Positions 51,620-60,515 of a stretch of DNA of 64,000 nucleotides are shown piece by piece (within the stretch, counting starts at the first letter, position 1; each line of letters starts with the position of its first letter). Under the pieces are notes generated by a model. That model was not told the DNA's origin. It ran no database searches and saw only the letters and a program-made list of their open reading frames with translations. Both the position numbers and the translations under genes were made by a program. The DNA comes from Neoroseomonas eburnea (GTDB lineage Bacteria > Pseudomonadota > Alphaproteobacteria > Acetobacterales > Acetobacteraceae), in assembly GCF_018129005.1 (NCBI RefSeq), contig NZ_JAAEDL010000020.1:41580-105579 (forward strand). Direction: 5' to 3'.

Positions 51620-52609
51620 TCAGTCGAGCCTGACGCCCGAGGCCCGCACCACCTCCGCCCATTTCGCGATCTCGGCGCTGATGAAGGCCTCGAAGGTCGC
51701 CGGCGTGGTGCCGCCATCCGGCGTAAGATTGGGCGGGTCGGCACCGAGTTCCGCCAGCTTCGAGCGCACCATCGGCTCCTTGCTGATGGCGTCGATCTCC
51801 GCGCCGAGCCGCTCGATCGCCGCGCGCGGCGTGCGCGCCGGCGCCTGCATGCCGAACCAGGCGGTCGCCTCGAAGCCCGGCACCACCGTCTCGGCGAGCG
51901 TCGGCACCTCGGGCAGCACCGAGGAGCGCACATGCCCGGTCACCGCCAGCGCGCGCAGCCGTCCGTCGCGGATGTGCCCGATGCAGGAAGGGATGTTGTC
52001 CACCGAGGCCTCGAGCCGCCCGGCCACCGCCTCGATCAGCATCGGCCCGGCGCCGCGGAAGGGCACGTGCGTCATGCGCGTGCCTGTGCGCAGCAGGAAC
52101 ATCTCCATGGACATGTGCGGGGACCCGCCGCTGCCCGCGCTGCCGTAGTTGAGCCCGCCGGGCTGCGCCTTCGCCGCCGCCACCAGCTCCTGGATGGTGC
52201 GGATGGGCTGGGACGGATGCACCATGATCACGTTGGGCACGCGCAGATACAGCCCGACCGCGGCGAGGTCCTCCGGCCGGTAGGGCATGCGCGCGCCGAA
52301 CAGCGCGTAGTTGATCGCCGCGGGGGAGACCGCGGTGCTGAGCACCGTGTAGCCGTCGGGCGCCGCGCGCGCGACCGCCTCGCCGCCGATGTTGCCGGTG
52401 GCGCCGCCGCGATTCTCCACCGGCACCGGCTGGCCGAGGCGCGCCTGCAGGCGTTCGGCGTAGATGCGCGCGGCGATGTCGGTGGTGCCGCCCGGCGGGA
52501 AGTTCACGATCATGCGGATCGGACGCGACGGGTAGGGCGCGTCCTGCGCCAGGGCGGGCAGGGGAAGGGCGGCGAGGCTGCCCATCAAGGTGCGGCGGGT
52601 GGGAAACAT
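51620..52609 (-). CDS. Bug-family solute receptor
   Basis: 329 residues; signal peptide TRRTLMGSLAALPLP ending at ALAQ. Cleft motifs RMIVNFPPGGTTDIAARIY and ENRGGATGNIGGE. AGGAGG precedes the ATG at 52609. It shares MPYRPEDLAAVGLYLRVPN with the Bug gene at 53901 and a close variant with the one at 55445, showing that these three arose by local duplication. Confidence 0.9.
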   Translation of the reverse strand: MFPTRRTLMGSLAALPLPALAQDAPYPSRPIRMIVNFPPGGTTDIAARIYAERLQARLGQPVPVENRGGATGNIGGEAVARAAPDGYTVLSTAVSPAAINYALFGARMPYRPEDLAAVGLYLRVPNVIMVHPSQPIRTIQELVAAAKAQPGGLNYGSAGSGGSPHMSMEMFLLRTGTRMTHVPFRGAGPMLIEAVAGRLEASVDNIPSCIGHIRDGRLRALAVTGHVRSSVLPEVPTLAETVVPGFEATAWFGMQAPARTPRAAIERLGAEIDAISKEPMVRSKLAELGADPPNLTPDGGTTPATFEAFISAEIAKWAEVVRASGVRLD

Positions 52610-52989
52610 GCGGCGTCCTCCTGTTCCGGGGCGTTGGCCGCCCCTGCGCGATGCTGCCGCCGAAACCGGGCGGCGCGCCTTGGTCACAGCTTATGCCCTG
52701 ATGCCGGTGATCTGTCGCGACCGGGATTGCCGAGGGGCACCGAGGCGATGTCTCGGTGACCGCATGGCAGGATCGCCGAACATGCCCAAAGCAATACAAG
52801 TCGCCTTGCTTTCCGGGACGTCCAAAAATTCATCCGTTCGTTTTTGGCTGACACTCATTCCGGTCTCACGCTAACGTCCATGCACGCGGGGCGCGAGGTG
52901 GCCGGGACGCATTTCCTGCCTCTTCCATCATTCGCGGCCGTGCATTTCAGCGAGGCATTGCACCCTCGGGAATGCCGCGCAGGGGAAAG
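52610..52989. other. Intergenic region with AT-richer stretch
   Basis: 380 bases between divergent genes. About 52785-52880 is clearly less GC-rich than the rest of the window and includes the inverted repeat at 52822-52847, so it probably holds promoters and an operator. No coding sequence was recognised. Confidence 0.65.
52822..52847. promoter_or_regulatory. AT-rich inverted repeat, possible operator
   Basis: CCAAAAA (52822-52828), 12-base spacer, TTTTTGG (52841-52847), a perfect 7-bp dyad in the low-GC segment between the Bug gene and a small membrane protein gene. The spacing and symmetry suit a dimeric repressor or activator; no hairpin terminator role is likely in that position. Confidence 0.4.
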
Positions 52990-53256
52990 ATGGGGGAACC
53001 GATGGTTGCACTTGCGTGGACAGCGTCCGCACCGGTTGACACCGCCGAGGCGATCGACCGCACCGCCGGCAGCGATGCCCGCATCCGCGAGGCCGCCGCC
53101 GCCGAGGTGCCGGCTGCGCTGCCGGGCGAGGCGGTCGCGCGCGACGCGGCGCGGGAAGGAGGCCCGGCCACGGGCATCGTCGTAGCTGTCCTGCTGGCGG
53201 TGCCCCTCTGGGGCCTCGTCATCGGCCTCGGGGTGGCCATTCTCGCCGCTCCCTGA
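52990..53256 (+). CDS. Small protein with C-terminal membrane segment, unknown
   Basis: 88 residues: an acidic Ala/Glu/Asp-rich N-terminal 60 residues (AEAIDRTAGSDARIREAAAA) and one hydrophobic segment at about 66-86 (IVVAVLLAVPLWGLVIGLGV). Starts at 52990 and 53002 each have a G-rich site five or so bases upstream; 52990 is given. No homologue was recognised. Confidence 0.5.
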   Translation: MGEPMVALAWTASAPVDTAEAIDRTAGSDARIREAAAAEVPAALPGEAVARDAAREGGPATGIVVAVLLAVPLWGLVIGLGVAILAAP

Positions 53257-53537
53257 AGCAGATCCGGCCCGGCCGGGCCCTCGGCCATAGGGGCGAGGAT
53301 GCCCGCAGGCACAGGGCGTCGGAGCGGATTTCGCGCGCACCGGTGAAGGGACGTCGCTTCCGCTGCTTGGCCGTGGGGTTCGATGGCGCACCCGGCATGC
53401 AGGGATCCGGCCTGGTCAGGTTGGCCGCGCGCAGATCGATGCCCGGGCGCCGCGCCCATGCCCGGCACCGTGAATCTCTTCCTGGCCGCAACGCAGCGCC
53501 CTGGCATGCTGGACCCCGACCGGGAAAGGAATGGCTG

Positions 53538-53885
53538 ATGGCTTGGGTGGCGGCGATCGGGGTCGGGCTGCTGGGTGCGCTGTCCCTGGTGTCGAGCGTC
53601 GTCGCCGCCATCGTCACCCTGCATTCACGCAGGGCTTTCGAGGCCGCGCTCGTCGATGGCTCCGATGACGGGTTGCGCGCGCGGGGGATGGTCCTGGTCG
53701 AGCGTGTCAGGAACCCGCTGCTGCGGTGGATCATCAACCGCCGCACCGGCGCGATGGCCGGCAAGGTGCTGGCAGGCGTCGTGCGCGACCGGTTCTCCAC
53801 GCTGCTCCGCGGAAGCGTCGTCGGCGCCGTGATGGGCGTGGCGGCCATCATCCTCGCCTTCTTCATCCCCGGGCTCATGCAATGA
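53538..53885 (+). CDS. Small membrane protein, unknown function
   Basis: 115 residues with membrane segments at about 2-26 (WVAAIGVGLLGALSLVSSVV) and 92-113 (GAVMGVAAIILAFFIPGL), and a polar, Arg-rich middle (ERVRNPLLRWIINRRTGAMA). AAAGGA eight bases before the ATG at 53538 supports the start; an upstream in-frame ATG at 53343 gives no similarity. It is convergent with the Bug gene at 53901, 15 bases between stops. Confidence 0.6.
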   Translation: MAWVAAIGVGLLGALSLVSSVVAAIVTLHSRRAFEAALVDGSDDGLRARGMVLVERVRNPLLRWIINRRTGAMAGKVLAGVVRDRFSTLLRGSVVGAVMGVAAIILAFFIPGLMQ

Positions 53886-53900
53886 CGCAGGGCTTTTCGC

Positions 53901-54893
53901 CTATTCGACCCGCACATTCGCCCGCTGCACGACATCAGCCCATCTGGCGATCTCGGCACGCAGGAAGGTCGCGAAGCCCTCGGGGCTGCTGCCGCCATCG
54001 GGCGTGAGGCCCGGCGGATCGGCGCCCAGCGCCGCCATCCGCTGGCGGAAGGCGGGGTCGAGCGCGATGGCGTTCAGCTCGCCGGCAAGCCGCTGCACGA
54101 TCCCCGCCGGCGTCGCCGCCGGCGCCAGCACACCGAACCAGGCCGTCGCCTCGAAGCCCGGCAGGCCCTGTTCGGCCACGGTCGGCACGTCGGGCAGGGA
54201 GGCATTGCGTTGAGCGCTCGTCACCCCGATGGCGCGGATCTTCCCGTCGCGGATGAAGGGCAGGGCGGAGGGGATGTTGTCCATCCCGACCTCGATCCGC
54301 TCCGCCACCATCTCCGTCAGCATCGGCCCGGAGCCGCGGAAGGGGACGTGGGTGATGTCGATGCCGGTGGCGAGGCGGAGCTGCTCCACCACGACATGCG
54401 GCGAGGTCGCGATGCCCGCCGTGCCGTAGTTGATCCGCCCGGGCCGGGCGCGCGCCTCCCGCACCAGGTCGGCGAGGCTGCGGATCGTCGTGTTGTTCGC
54501 AGCCATCAGCACGTTGGGCACGCGCGTCATCAGCCCGACGGCGGCCAGATCCTCCGGCCTGTAGGGCATGCGCTCGCGGAAGACGGCGAAGTTGATCGCG
54601 CCGGTGCCGATCGTCGTCAGCAGCAGGGTGTGCCCGTCGGGCTCGCTGCGCGCGACGAATTCCGCGCCGACATTGCCCGAGGCGCCCGGCCGGTTGTCCA
54701 CCACCACCTGGTGGTTGAGCCGGCGGCCCAGCATCTCCGCCGTCAGCCGGCCCACGAGGTCGGTGGTGCCGGCCGGCGTGAAGGGGATGACGATGCGGAT
54801 GGGGCGCGAGGGAAAGCCCTGCGCGGCAGCGAGGCGCGGCGCGGCGAGCGCGGCGGGCAATGCGGCAAGCACGCCGCGGCGGGCGATCCTCAT
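53901..54893 (-). CDS. Bug-family solute receptor
   Basis: 330 residues; signal peptide MRIARRGVLAALPAALAAP ending at AAAQ. Cleft motifs RIVIPFTPAGTTDLVGRL (TPAG in place of the more common PGG) and DNRPGASGNVGAEF. It shares RMPYRPEDLAAVGLMTRVPN and the C-terminal LGADPPGLTPDGGSSPE with the paralogue at 51620. Confidence 0.9.
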   Translation of the reverse strand: MRIARRGVLAALPAALAAPRLAAAQGFPSRPIRIVIPFTPAGTTDLVGRLTAEMLGRRLNHQVVVDNRPGASGNVGAEFVARSEPDGHTLLLTTIGTGAINFAVFRERMPYRPEDLAAVGLMTRVPNVLMAANNTTIRSLADLVREARARPGRINYGTAGIATSPHVVVEQLRLATGIDITHVPFRGSGPMLTEMVAERIEVGMDNIPSALPFIRDGKIRAIGVTSAQRNASLPDVPTVAEQGLPGFEATAWFGVLAPAATPAGIVQRLAGELNAIALDPAFRQRMAALGADPPGLTPDGGSSPEGFATFLRAEIARWADVVQRANVRVE

Positions 54894-54969
54894 GGTGTTT
54901 CCCTCCCTTGGGCCTTCGGGCTGCCCGAGACGCTCCGGTTGCCGGCCATGACAGCCCAGTGGGGAGGGC

Positions 54970-55284
54970 TTAGCAAGGAGCGCCGGGACTTCCCGGGCGG
55001 CCGGCTTCGGCAGCGCCGGCGGCGCGCCGTTCGCCCAGCCATCGCCCGATGCCGAACAGGCTGATCGCCATCCAGAAGGTCTCGATCAGCATCGAGGCCA
55101 GGTTGAAGCTGCGCCACAGCGAGACGGTGATCAGCGCCGAGCCGATCAGGTTGGCGAGCGGAAAGCCGAGCCCTTTCGCATCCACCCGCCGCAGCTGCGT
55201 GCCGAGATAGGCGAGCACGACGGTCAGCGTCCCCGCGATCCCGACGGGATCGAAGAGCGTCACCCTGCCCAGGACCTCGGCCAT
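54970..55284 (-). CDS. Small membrane protein, CBU_0592-like
   Basis: 104 residues with three hydrophobic stretches (about 8-26, 40-56 and 62-80). The segment GFPLANLIGSALITVSLWRS followed by NLASMLIETFWMAISLFGI resembles CBU_0592-family membrane proteins of unknown function. The start at 55284 (MAEVLG) is chosen for spacing from GAAGGGG; the ATG at 55296 is an alternative. Repeat D copy 2 lies just upstream, as repeat D copy 1 does for the lactate-permease-like gene. Confidence 0.65.
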   Translation of the reverse strand: MAEVLGRVTLFDPVGIAGTLTVVLAYLGTQLRRVDAKGLGFPLANLIGSALITVSLWRSFNLASMLIETFWMAISLFGIGRWLGERRAAGAAEAGRPGSPGAPC

Positions 55285-55314
55285 GCGCCGCACCATCCCC
55301 TTCCCACAATCCGC

Positions 55315-55368
55315 GGCCCGATGCTCCGCATCGGGCCGGGAGCGCGAAGCGCGACCGCGCCCGGACCG
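55315..55368. repeat. Palindromic repeat family D, copy 2
   Basis: Stem GGCCCGATGC/GCATCGGGCC with a TCC loop, then GGGAGCGCG-A-AGCGCGACCGCGC and GGACCG. The stem differs from copy 1 by a compensated base pair. Confidence 0.75.
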
Positions 55369-55444
55369 TCAACGGCGCCGGGTGCGTCGGCGCAGGGCGC
55401 GCAAGCCAAGCGCGCGCATGCGCGCGCCGGCGCTTGAGGCACAA

Positions 55445-56434
55445 CTAGTCTACGGTGATGTTCCCCCGCCGCACCACCTCGCCCCATTTGGCGATCTCCG
55501 CGGTGATGAAGGCCTGGAAGGTCTCCGGCGTGGACAGCCCGTTCGGCGTCAGGTCCGGCTTCATGCCGCCGAGATCGGCGAGCTTCTGCCACACCGCCTC
55601 GTCGGCGAGGCAGGCATTCACCTCCTGCGCCACGCGGTCGATCACCGGCCGCGGCGTGCGCGCGGGGGCGCAGACGCCGAACCAGGCGGTCGCCTCCACC
55701 GCCGGGAAGCCGGCCTCCGCCGTCGTCGGCACCTCGGGCAGCGCCGGCGTGCGGGTCTTCGTCGTCATCGCGAGCGGCCGCAGCCGCCCCTCCCGCAGAT
55801 GGCCGATGACGGAGGGCAGGTTGTCCACCGCCACCTCGATGCGCCCGGCGATCACCTCCTGCAGCATCGGCCCGGCGCCGCGGAAGGGCACGTGGGTCAG
55901 GTCGATGCCCGCCGCCTGCTTCAGCAACTCCCCGGTCATGTGCAGGGAGGTGCCGACGCCGGAGGAGCCGATGTTGAGCCGCCCCGGCCGCGCCTTCACA
56001 TAGTCCACCAGTTCCTGCAGCGTGCGCACCGGCAGCGCGTTGGTCACGAAGATCGCGTTCGGCACGCGGACCACCAGCGCGATGGCGGCAAGATCCTCCG
56101 GCTTGTGCGGCATGCGCGCGCCGTAGAGACCGTGGTTGATCGCGCCCGAGGACACGGTCTGCATCAGCAGCGTGTAGCCGTCCGGGTCGGCCTTCGCGAC
56201 GACGTCGGCGCCGACGTTCCCGCCCGAGCCCCCCGGCCGGTTCTCGACCACCACGTTCTGGCCCAGCCGGCGGCTCAGCGGCTCGACCAGCACGCGCGCG
56301 GCGACGTCCGTGGTGCCGCCCGGCGGGAAGCCCACCACCAGGCGGATGGGCCGCGACGGCCAGGCCTGGGCGAAGGCCGGGCGGGCCAGCGGCGCAAGGG
56401 CAAGTCCGCCCAACAGGGCACGACGGTCGATCAT
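55445..56434 (-). CDS. Bug-family solute receptor
   Basis: 329 residues; signal peptide DRRALLGGLALAPLARP ending at AFAQ. Cleft motifs RLVVGFPPGGTTDVAARVL (VGF rather than VPF) and ENRPGGSGGNVGAD, which carries one extra glycine. RMPHKPEDLAAIALVVRVPN and LTPNGLSTPETFQAF relate it to the 51620 and 53901 genes. The start at 56434 follows the signal-peptide boundary and GGGAGGAGAG. Confidence 0.9.
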   Translation of the reverse strand: MIDRRALLGGLALAPLARPAFAQAWPSRPIRLVVGFPPGGTTDVAARVLVEPLSRRLGQNVVVENRPGGSGGNVGADVVAKADPDGYTLLMQTVSSGAINHGLYGARMPHKPEDLAAIALVVRVPNAIFVTNALPVRTLQELVDYVKARPGRLNIGSSGVGTSLHMTGELLKQAAGIDLTHVPFRGAGPMLQEVIAGRIEVAVDNLPSVIGHLREGRLRPLAMTTKTRTPALPEVPTTAEAGFPAVEATAWFGVCAPARTPRPVIDRVAQEVNACLADEAVWQKLADLGGMKPDLTPNGLSTPETFQAFITAEIAKWGEVVRRGNITVD

Positions 56435-56592
56435 TATCGTTCTCTCCTCCCGGCGGCCCGTGGTCCGGGCCTGATGCGGCGACGCAGGGACACTGACGCG
56501 CCCGGGCGCCGTGTTCAACCTCGCGCCCGCAGGCGGTCCCGATTAGGCTGCGGCCGGTCCCGGGGGTGGCGGGGGCAGGGGGTCGCGGTGCG

Positions 56593-58359
56593 ATGGGGTT
56601 CCTCAGGCTGTATTGGCGCGTGCTGTGGATGCTCGGGTCCGACCGCCCGCTGGCGGCGGGGCTCGCTGTCGCGGCGCTGGCGCTGGCCGGGCTGCAGTTC
56701 CTCGAACCCGTGCTGTTCGGCCGCGTGGTGGACCTGCTCGCGCGTTCCGACCGGATGGAGGCCGGCACGCTGTGGGCCGAGGCGACGACGCTGCTCGCCA
56801 TCTGGGCGGCGGTCGGCTTCGCCGGCATCGCCGCCAATGTCGCCGTCGGCCTCTTCGCCGACCGCATGGCGCACCGCAACCGGCTCAAGGTGATGCACGA
56901 CTACTTCCAGCATGTGCTCGCCCTGCCGCTGTCCTTCCACGGGGACACGCAGTCGGGCCGGCTGATGAAGATCATGCTGGTCGGCACCGACAACCTGTTC
57001 GGGCTGTGGCTGGGCTTCTTCCGCGAGCACATCATCACCTTCGTCTCGCTCATCGTCCTGCTGCCGCTGACAATGGCGATGAACTGGCGGCTCGGCTGCC
57101 TGCTGATGGTCCTCGTCGTCATCTTCGCCGTCGTCTCCGCGCTGGTCATCCGCCGCACCCAGGACGCCCAGGCGCAGGTGGAGCAGTTCCACTCCCGCCT
57201 CGCCGGCAATGCGCAGGATGCGCTGTCCAACGTCGTCGTCGTGCAGTCCTTCACGCGCCTGAATTCGGAGGCGCGGATGTTCGGCGACATCATCCGCCAG
57301 GTGCTCGACCATCAGTTCCCGGTGCTGAACTGGTGGGCGATCGTCGCGGTGCTGACGCGGGCGGCATCGACCGTCTGCGTCATCGCCATCTTCGTCTTCG
57401 GCACGGTGCTGCATGTGCGCGGCCAGGCGACGGTGGGCGAGATCGTCTCCTTCATGGGCTTCGCGACGCTGTTGATCGGCCGCATGGAGGCGGCGGTCGG
57501 CTTCGTCTCCCACATGGTCTTCGTGCAGCCGCGCATCGCGGAGCTCTTCGCCGTGCTCGACGCGCGCTCCACCGTGCCGGAGGCGCCCAATGCCAGGGAT
57601 CTCGGCCGCGCGATGGGGGAAGTGGCGTTCGAGGGCGTGGGCTTCGCCTATCCCGGCGGCCCGCCGATCCTGAAGGAGGTCTCCTTCAAGGCGCATCCCG
57701 GCCAGACCATCGCGCTGGTCGGCCAGACCGGCGCCGGCAAGTCCACCGCCATGGCGCTGCTGCAGCGCCTGTGGGACCCGGTCGAGGGCCGCATCACCCT
57801 CGACGGCCACGACCTGCGCGAGATCAGCCTGGAATCCCTCCGCCGCAACATCGGCGTGGTGTTCCAGGAATCCATGCTCTTCAGCCGCACCATCCGGGAG
57901 AACCTGCTGGTCGGCCGCCCCGAGGCGACCCAGGCGGAGATCGAGGAAGCCTGCCGCCAGGCCGAGGCGCACGACTTCATCCTCCGCCAGCCGCAGGGCT
58001 ACGATACGGTGGTGGGGGAGCGTGGCTCCAATCTCTCGGGCGGCCAGCGCCAGCGCCTCGCCATCGCGCGCGCGCTGATCAAGAACCCCCCGGTGCTGAT
58101 CCTGGACGAGGCGACCAGCGCGCTCGACGCCGCGACGGAAGCGCGCGTGCAGAAGGCGCTCGCCGCCCTGATGGCCGGCCGCACCACCTTCATCATCGCC
58201 CATCGCCTGTCCACCGTGCGGGAGGCCGACGAGATCCTGGTCTTCGACGGCGGCCGCATCGCCGAACGCGGACCGTTCCGGGACCTGGTGGCGATGGAGG
58301 GCCGCTTCGCGGAGCTGGTGCGCACCCAGCTCGCCGGCGGCGCCGCGCCGGCGCACTGA
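56593..58359 (+). CDS. NdvA/ChvA-like ABC exporter (cyclic beta-glucan type)
   Basis: 588 residues, a half-transporter with an N-terminal six-helix membrane domain (about 15-310) and a C-terminal ATPase: Walker A GQTGAGKST (377-385), signature [16 protein letters not shown], Walker B LILDEATSALD. NLFGLWLGFFREHIITF and QFPVLNWWAIVAVLTRAAST closely follow the pattern of NdvA/ChvA, which export cyclic beta-1,2-glucan, and the length agrees (about 585). No NdvB glucan synthase is adjacent, so the substrate is inferred. Confidence 0.82.
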   Translation: MGFLRLYWRVLWMLGSDRPLAAGLAVAALALAGLQFLEPVLFGRVVDLLARSDRMEAGTLWAEATTLLAIWAAVGFAGIAANVAVGLFADRMAHRNRLKVMHDYFQHVLALPLSFHGDTQSGRLMKIMLVGTDNLFGLWLGFFREHIITFVSLIVLLPLTMAMNWRLGCLLMVLVVIFAVVSALVIRRTQDAQAQVEQFHSRLAGNAQDALSNVVVVQSFTRLNSEARMFGDIIRQVLDHQFPVLNWWAIVAVLTRAASTVCVIAIFVFGTVLHVRGQATVGEIVSFMGFATLLIGRMEAAVGFVSHMVFVQPRIAELFAVLDARSTVPEAPNARDLGRAMGEVAFEGVGFAYPGGPPILKEVSFKAHPGQTIALVGQTGAGKSTAMALLQRLWDPVEGRITLDGHDLREISLESLRRNIGVVFQESMLFSRTIRENLLVGRPEATQAEIEEACRQAEAHDFILRQPQGYDTVVGERGSNLSGGQRQRLAIARALIKNPPVLILDEATSALDAATEARVQKALAALMAGRTTFIIAHRLSTVREADEILVFDGGRIAERGPFRDLVAMEGRFAELVRTQLAGGAAPAH

Positions 58360-58545
58360 GCCGCCGCGCGCAATCGCGCGACTGCCGCGCTTCTTGCTTG
58401 CTTCGCGCCGCCCGGCCCTGGCAGGCTCGCGCATCGGTTGCGCGGACGGGGTCGCCGGACCCTCGCCTCGCCAGTTCCCCGGCGCACCCCCCGTGCTGCC
58501 TTCCGCCGCCCCCCGGCCGGCGGAGGAGAGGAGGAGGGAGCGCGC

Positions 58546-58977
58546 ATGACCATCCAGGCCATCCTGCGGACGAAGGGCAGCGACGTGTTCTCGGTCGGCC
58601 CCGGAGAGGATGCCACCGCCATCGCCCAGGCCCTGGCCCAGCATCGCATCGGCGCGGCGCTGGTGCGGGACGCGGACGGCACCGTCCTCGGCATCGTCAG
58701 CGAACGTGACATCGTTCGCGCCATCGCGCGGGACGGGACCGGCGCGCTGGCGCATCACGCGCGCGACCTGATGACGACGGAGCTGATCACCGTGCGCCCG
58801 ACGACCCATATCGCCGAAGCCTTCGGGCTGATGACCGAGCACCGCTGCCGGCACCTGCCGGTCATCGAGGATGGGCGCCTGCTCGGCATGGTCTCGATCG
58901 GCGACCTGGTGAAGGCGCGGATCGAGCAGGCTGAGCAGGAAGCCGAGTCGCTGCGGGCCTTCGTCACGGCCGCGTAG
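58546..58977 (+). CDS. CBS-domain protein
   Basis: 143 residues with two CBS motifs (about 10-65 and 75-130): GIVSERDIVRAIAR and GMVSIGDLVKARI end each. CBS pairs bind adenine nucleotides and often sense energy state. The short, stand-alone form is common in alphaproteobacteria. GAGGAGGGAGCGCGC gives a strong ribosome site for the start at 58546. A hairpin at 58989-59013 follows the stop codon. Confidence 0.88.
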   Translation: MTIQAILRTKGSDVFSVGPGEDATAIAQALAQHRIGAALVRDADGTVLGIVSERDIVRAIARDGTGALAHHARDLMTTELITVRPTTHIAEAFGLMTEHRCRHLPVIEDGRLLGMVSIGDLVKARIEQAEQEAESLRAFVTAA

Positions 58978-58988
58978 GGAAGGGCGCG

Positions 58989-59013
58989 ACGGGGAGGGCG
59001 CTGCCTTCCCCGT
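58989..59013. terminator. Hairpin downstream of the CBS gene
   Basis: 11-bp stem ACGGGGAGGGC/GCCTTCCCCGT with one G-T pair and a 3-base loop, 12 bases after the stop codon. Confidence 0.6.
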
Positions 59014-59187
59014 GCCCCGGCGCCCGACGGCCGTCTCCAAAGACCTTGTGGCCTTTCGGTGGGGAGTGGCCCGAGGCGGGGCAAATCCCCTCTCGGGTCC
59101 CGATCCTTGCGACCATCGGGCGCCGCCCCATCGCCCTCCTGCCCTGGCCATGCGAACCTGCCGCCCGTCCCGCCAGGAGCGCGTCGC

Positions 59188-59940
59188 ATGGATCTCCAGC
59201 TCACCGGCAAGGTCGCCCTCGTCACCGGCGCCTCGGCCGGCCTTGGCCGTGCCATCGCGAAGATGCTGGCGGCGGAGGGCTGCCGCCTCGCCATCCTCGC
59301 CCGCCGGCGCGCGCTGCTGGATCAGCTCGCCGCCGAACTCCCTGCCTCCGCCACCCCGCTGGTCATCGAGCAGGACATCACCGCGGCCGAGGCCGCTCCG
59401 CGCATCCGCGACGCCGTCCTGGGCCATTTCGGGCGCTGCGACATCCTGGTGAACAATGCCGGCGGCTCCCGCCCGCAGACCGACCTCGGCGCCGACGAGG
59501 TCTGGCAGGAGGCCATGCTGCTCAACTTCGAGGCCGGCCGCCGCGTCACCCACGCCCTCATTCCGGCGATGCAGGCCAACAGATGGGGGCGCATCGTCAG
59601 CCTGACCGGCACCGACGAACCCTTCTCCATCAACCCCGCGAATGCCCCCAACGGCGCCGTGCACATCTGGTCCAAGGCGCTGTCGCGCGTGCTCGGGCGG
59701 GACGGCATCACGGTCAATTGCGTGCCGCCGGGCCGCATCCGCTCCGAGCAGATCGACGCCCGCGTGCTGCCGACCGATGAGGCCCGCCGCGCCTGGGCGG
59801 AGAAGGAGGTCCCGGTCGGCTATATCGGCCAGCCGGAGGATCTTGCGGTCCTCGTGACCTTCCTTTGCTCCCCGCTTGCCCGCTACATCACCGGCCAGGT
59901 GATCCACGTGGACGGCGGCACGCTGCGATCCAGCCATTGA
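59188..59940 (+). CDS. SDR-family protein with His in place of the catalytic Tyr
   Basis: 250 residues. The cofactor loop TGASAGLG (13-20) and NNAG motif (89-92) are normal, and the end ITGQVIHVDGGT is FabG-like. The YxxxK motif is HIWSK (H159, K163), and the preceding segment SLTGTDEPFSINPANAPNGA is longer than usual and lacks the standard catalytic serine position. It may use a different proton relay or be non-catalytic. CAGGAGCGCGTCGC precedes the start at 59188; an ATG at 59059 adds 43 unrelated residues. Confidence 0.83.
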   Translation: MDLQLTGKVALVTGASAGLGRAIAKMLAAEGCRLAILARRRALLDQLAAELPASATPLVIEQDITAAEAAPRIRDAVLGHFGRCDILVNNAGGSRPQTDLGADEVWQEAMLLNFEAGRRVTHALIPAMQANRWGRIVSLTGTDEPFSINPANAPNGAVHIWSKALSRVLGRDGITVNCVPPGRIRSEQIDARVLPTDEARRAWAEKEVPVGYIGQPEDLAVLVTFLCSPLARYITGQVIHVDGGTLRSSH

Positions 59941-59996
59941 GCGGCAGCGGCGCCGGGCTCAGGCTCGCGCCACCGGACCGCCGCAGGGATTCCGCG

Positions 59997-60515
59997 ATGA
60001 ACCGAACCGCCACCGCCAGCCACACCCACGCGAACGGCCAAAGATCCCATCTGCGGCGCACCATCGCGCTCGCCCGCCGGCGCCGGCGCTCCCTCGGGCC
60101 GCGCACGCCGCTGCCCCTCGGGGCGGTGCTGGCCGATGCGGTGGCCGCGACCGTCGGCTCCTGGCGGTTCATCATGGTCCAATCGGGGCTGATCATCGCC
60201 TGGATGACCGGCAACGTCCTGTCCGGCGGCGGCGCCTGGGACCCCTATCCCTTCATCCTGCTGAACCTGCTGCTGTCCTTCCAGGCGGCCTATACGGCGC
60301 CCGTCATCATGATGAGCCAGAACCGCCAGTCCGAGGTCGACCGCGACCGCGCCCTGGCCGATTATCAGGTGAACATCCGCGCCGAGGCGGAGATCGCCCG
60401 GCTGCACGAGAAGATCGACCTGATGCGCGAGCAGCAGCTCCTGGAAGTCACGCAACTGCTGAAGGCCGCGCTGACGCGGATCGAGGCGCTGGAAGGGCGG
60501 GGAACCCCGGCATGA
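59997..60515 (+). CDS. DUF1003-family membrane protein
   Basis: 172 residues. The core is typical of DUF1003: LADAVAATVGSWRFIMVQ, DPYPFILLNLLLSFQAAYTA, APVIMMSQNRQSEVDR, then a helical C-terminus with EIARLHEKIDLMREQQ. Two membrane segments lie at about 55-80 and 85-110. Residues 1-40 are basic. The function is unknown. The start at 59997 is the ATG closest to the conserved part; its stop overlaps the next small gene (ATGA). Confidence 0.87.
   Translation: MNRTATASHTHANGQRSHLRRTIALARRRRRSLGPRTPLPLGAVLADAVAATVGSWRFIMVQSGLIIAWMTGNVLSGGGAWDPYPFILLNLLLSFQAAYTAPVIMMSQNRQSEVDRDRALADYQVNIRAEAEIARLHEKIDLMREQQLLEVTQLLKAALTRIEALEGRGTPA

Noticed and set aside
53252..53340. Possible fourth copy of repeat B (AGCAGATCC ... 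GGAGCGGATTTC)
   Set aside because: Only the two ends resemble the family; the central hairpins are missing, so similarity may be chance.
56515..59937. 1140-codon open frame on the minus strand
   Set aside because: It lies antisense to the NdvA-like, CBS and SDR genes, is His/Arg/Gly-rich without any motif and is a product of high GC content.
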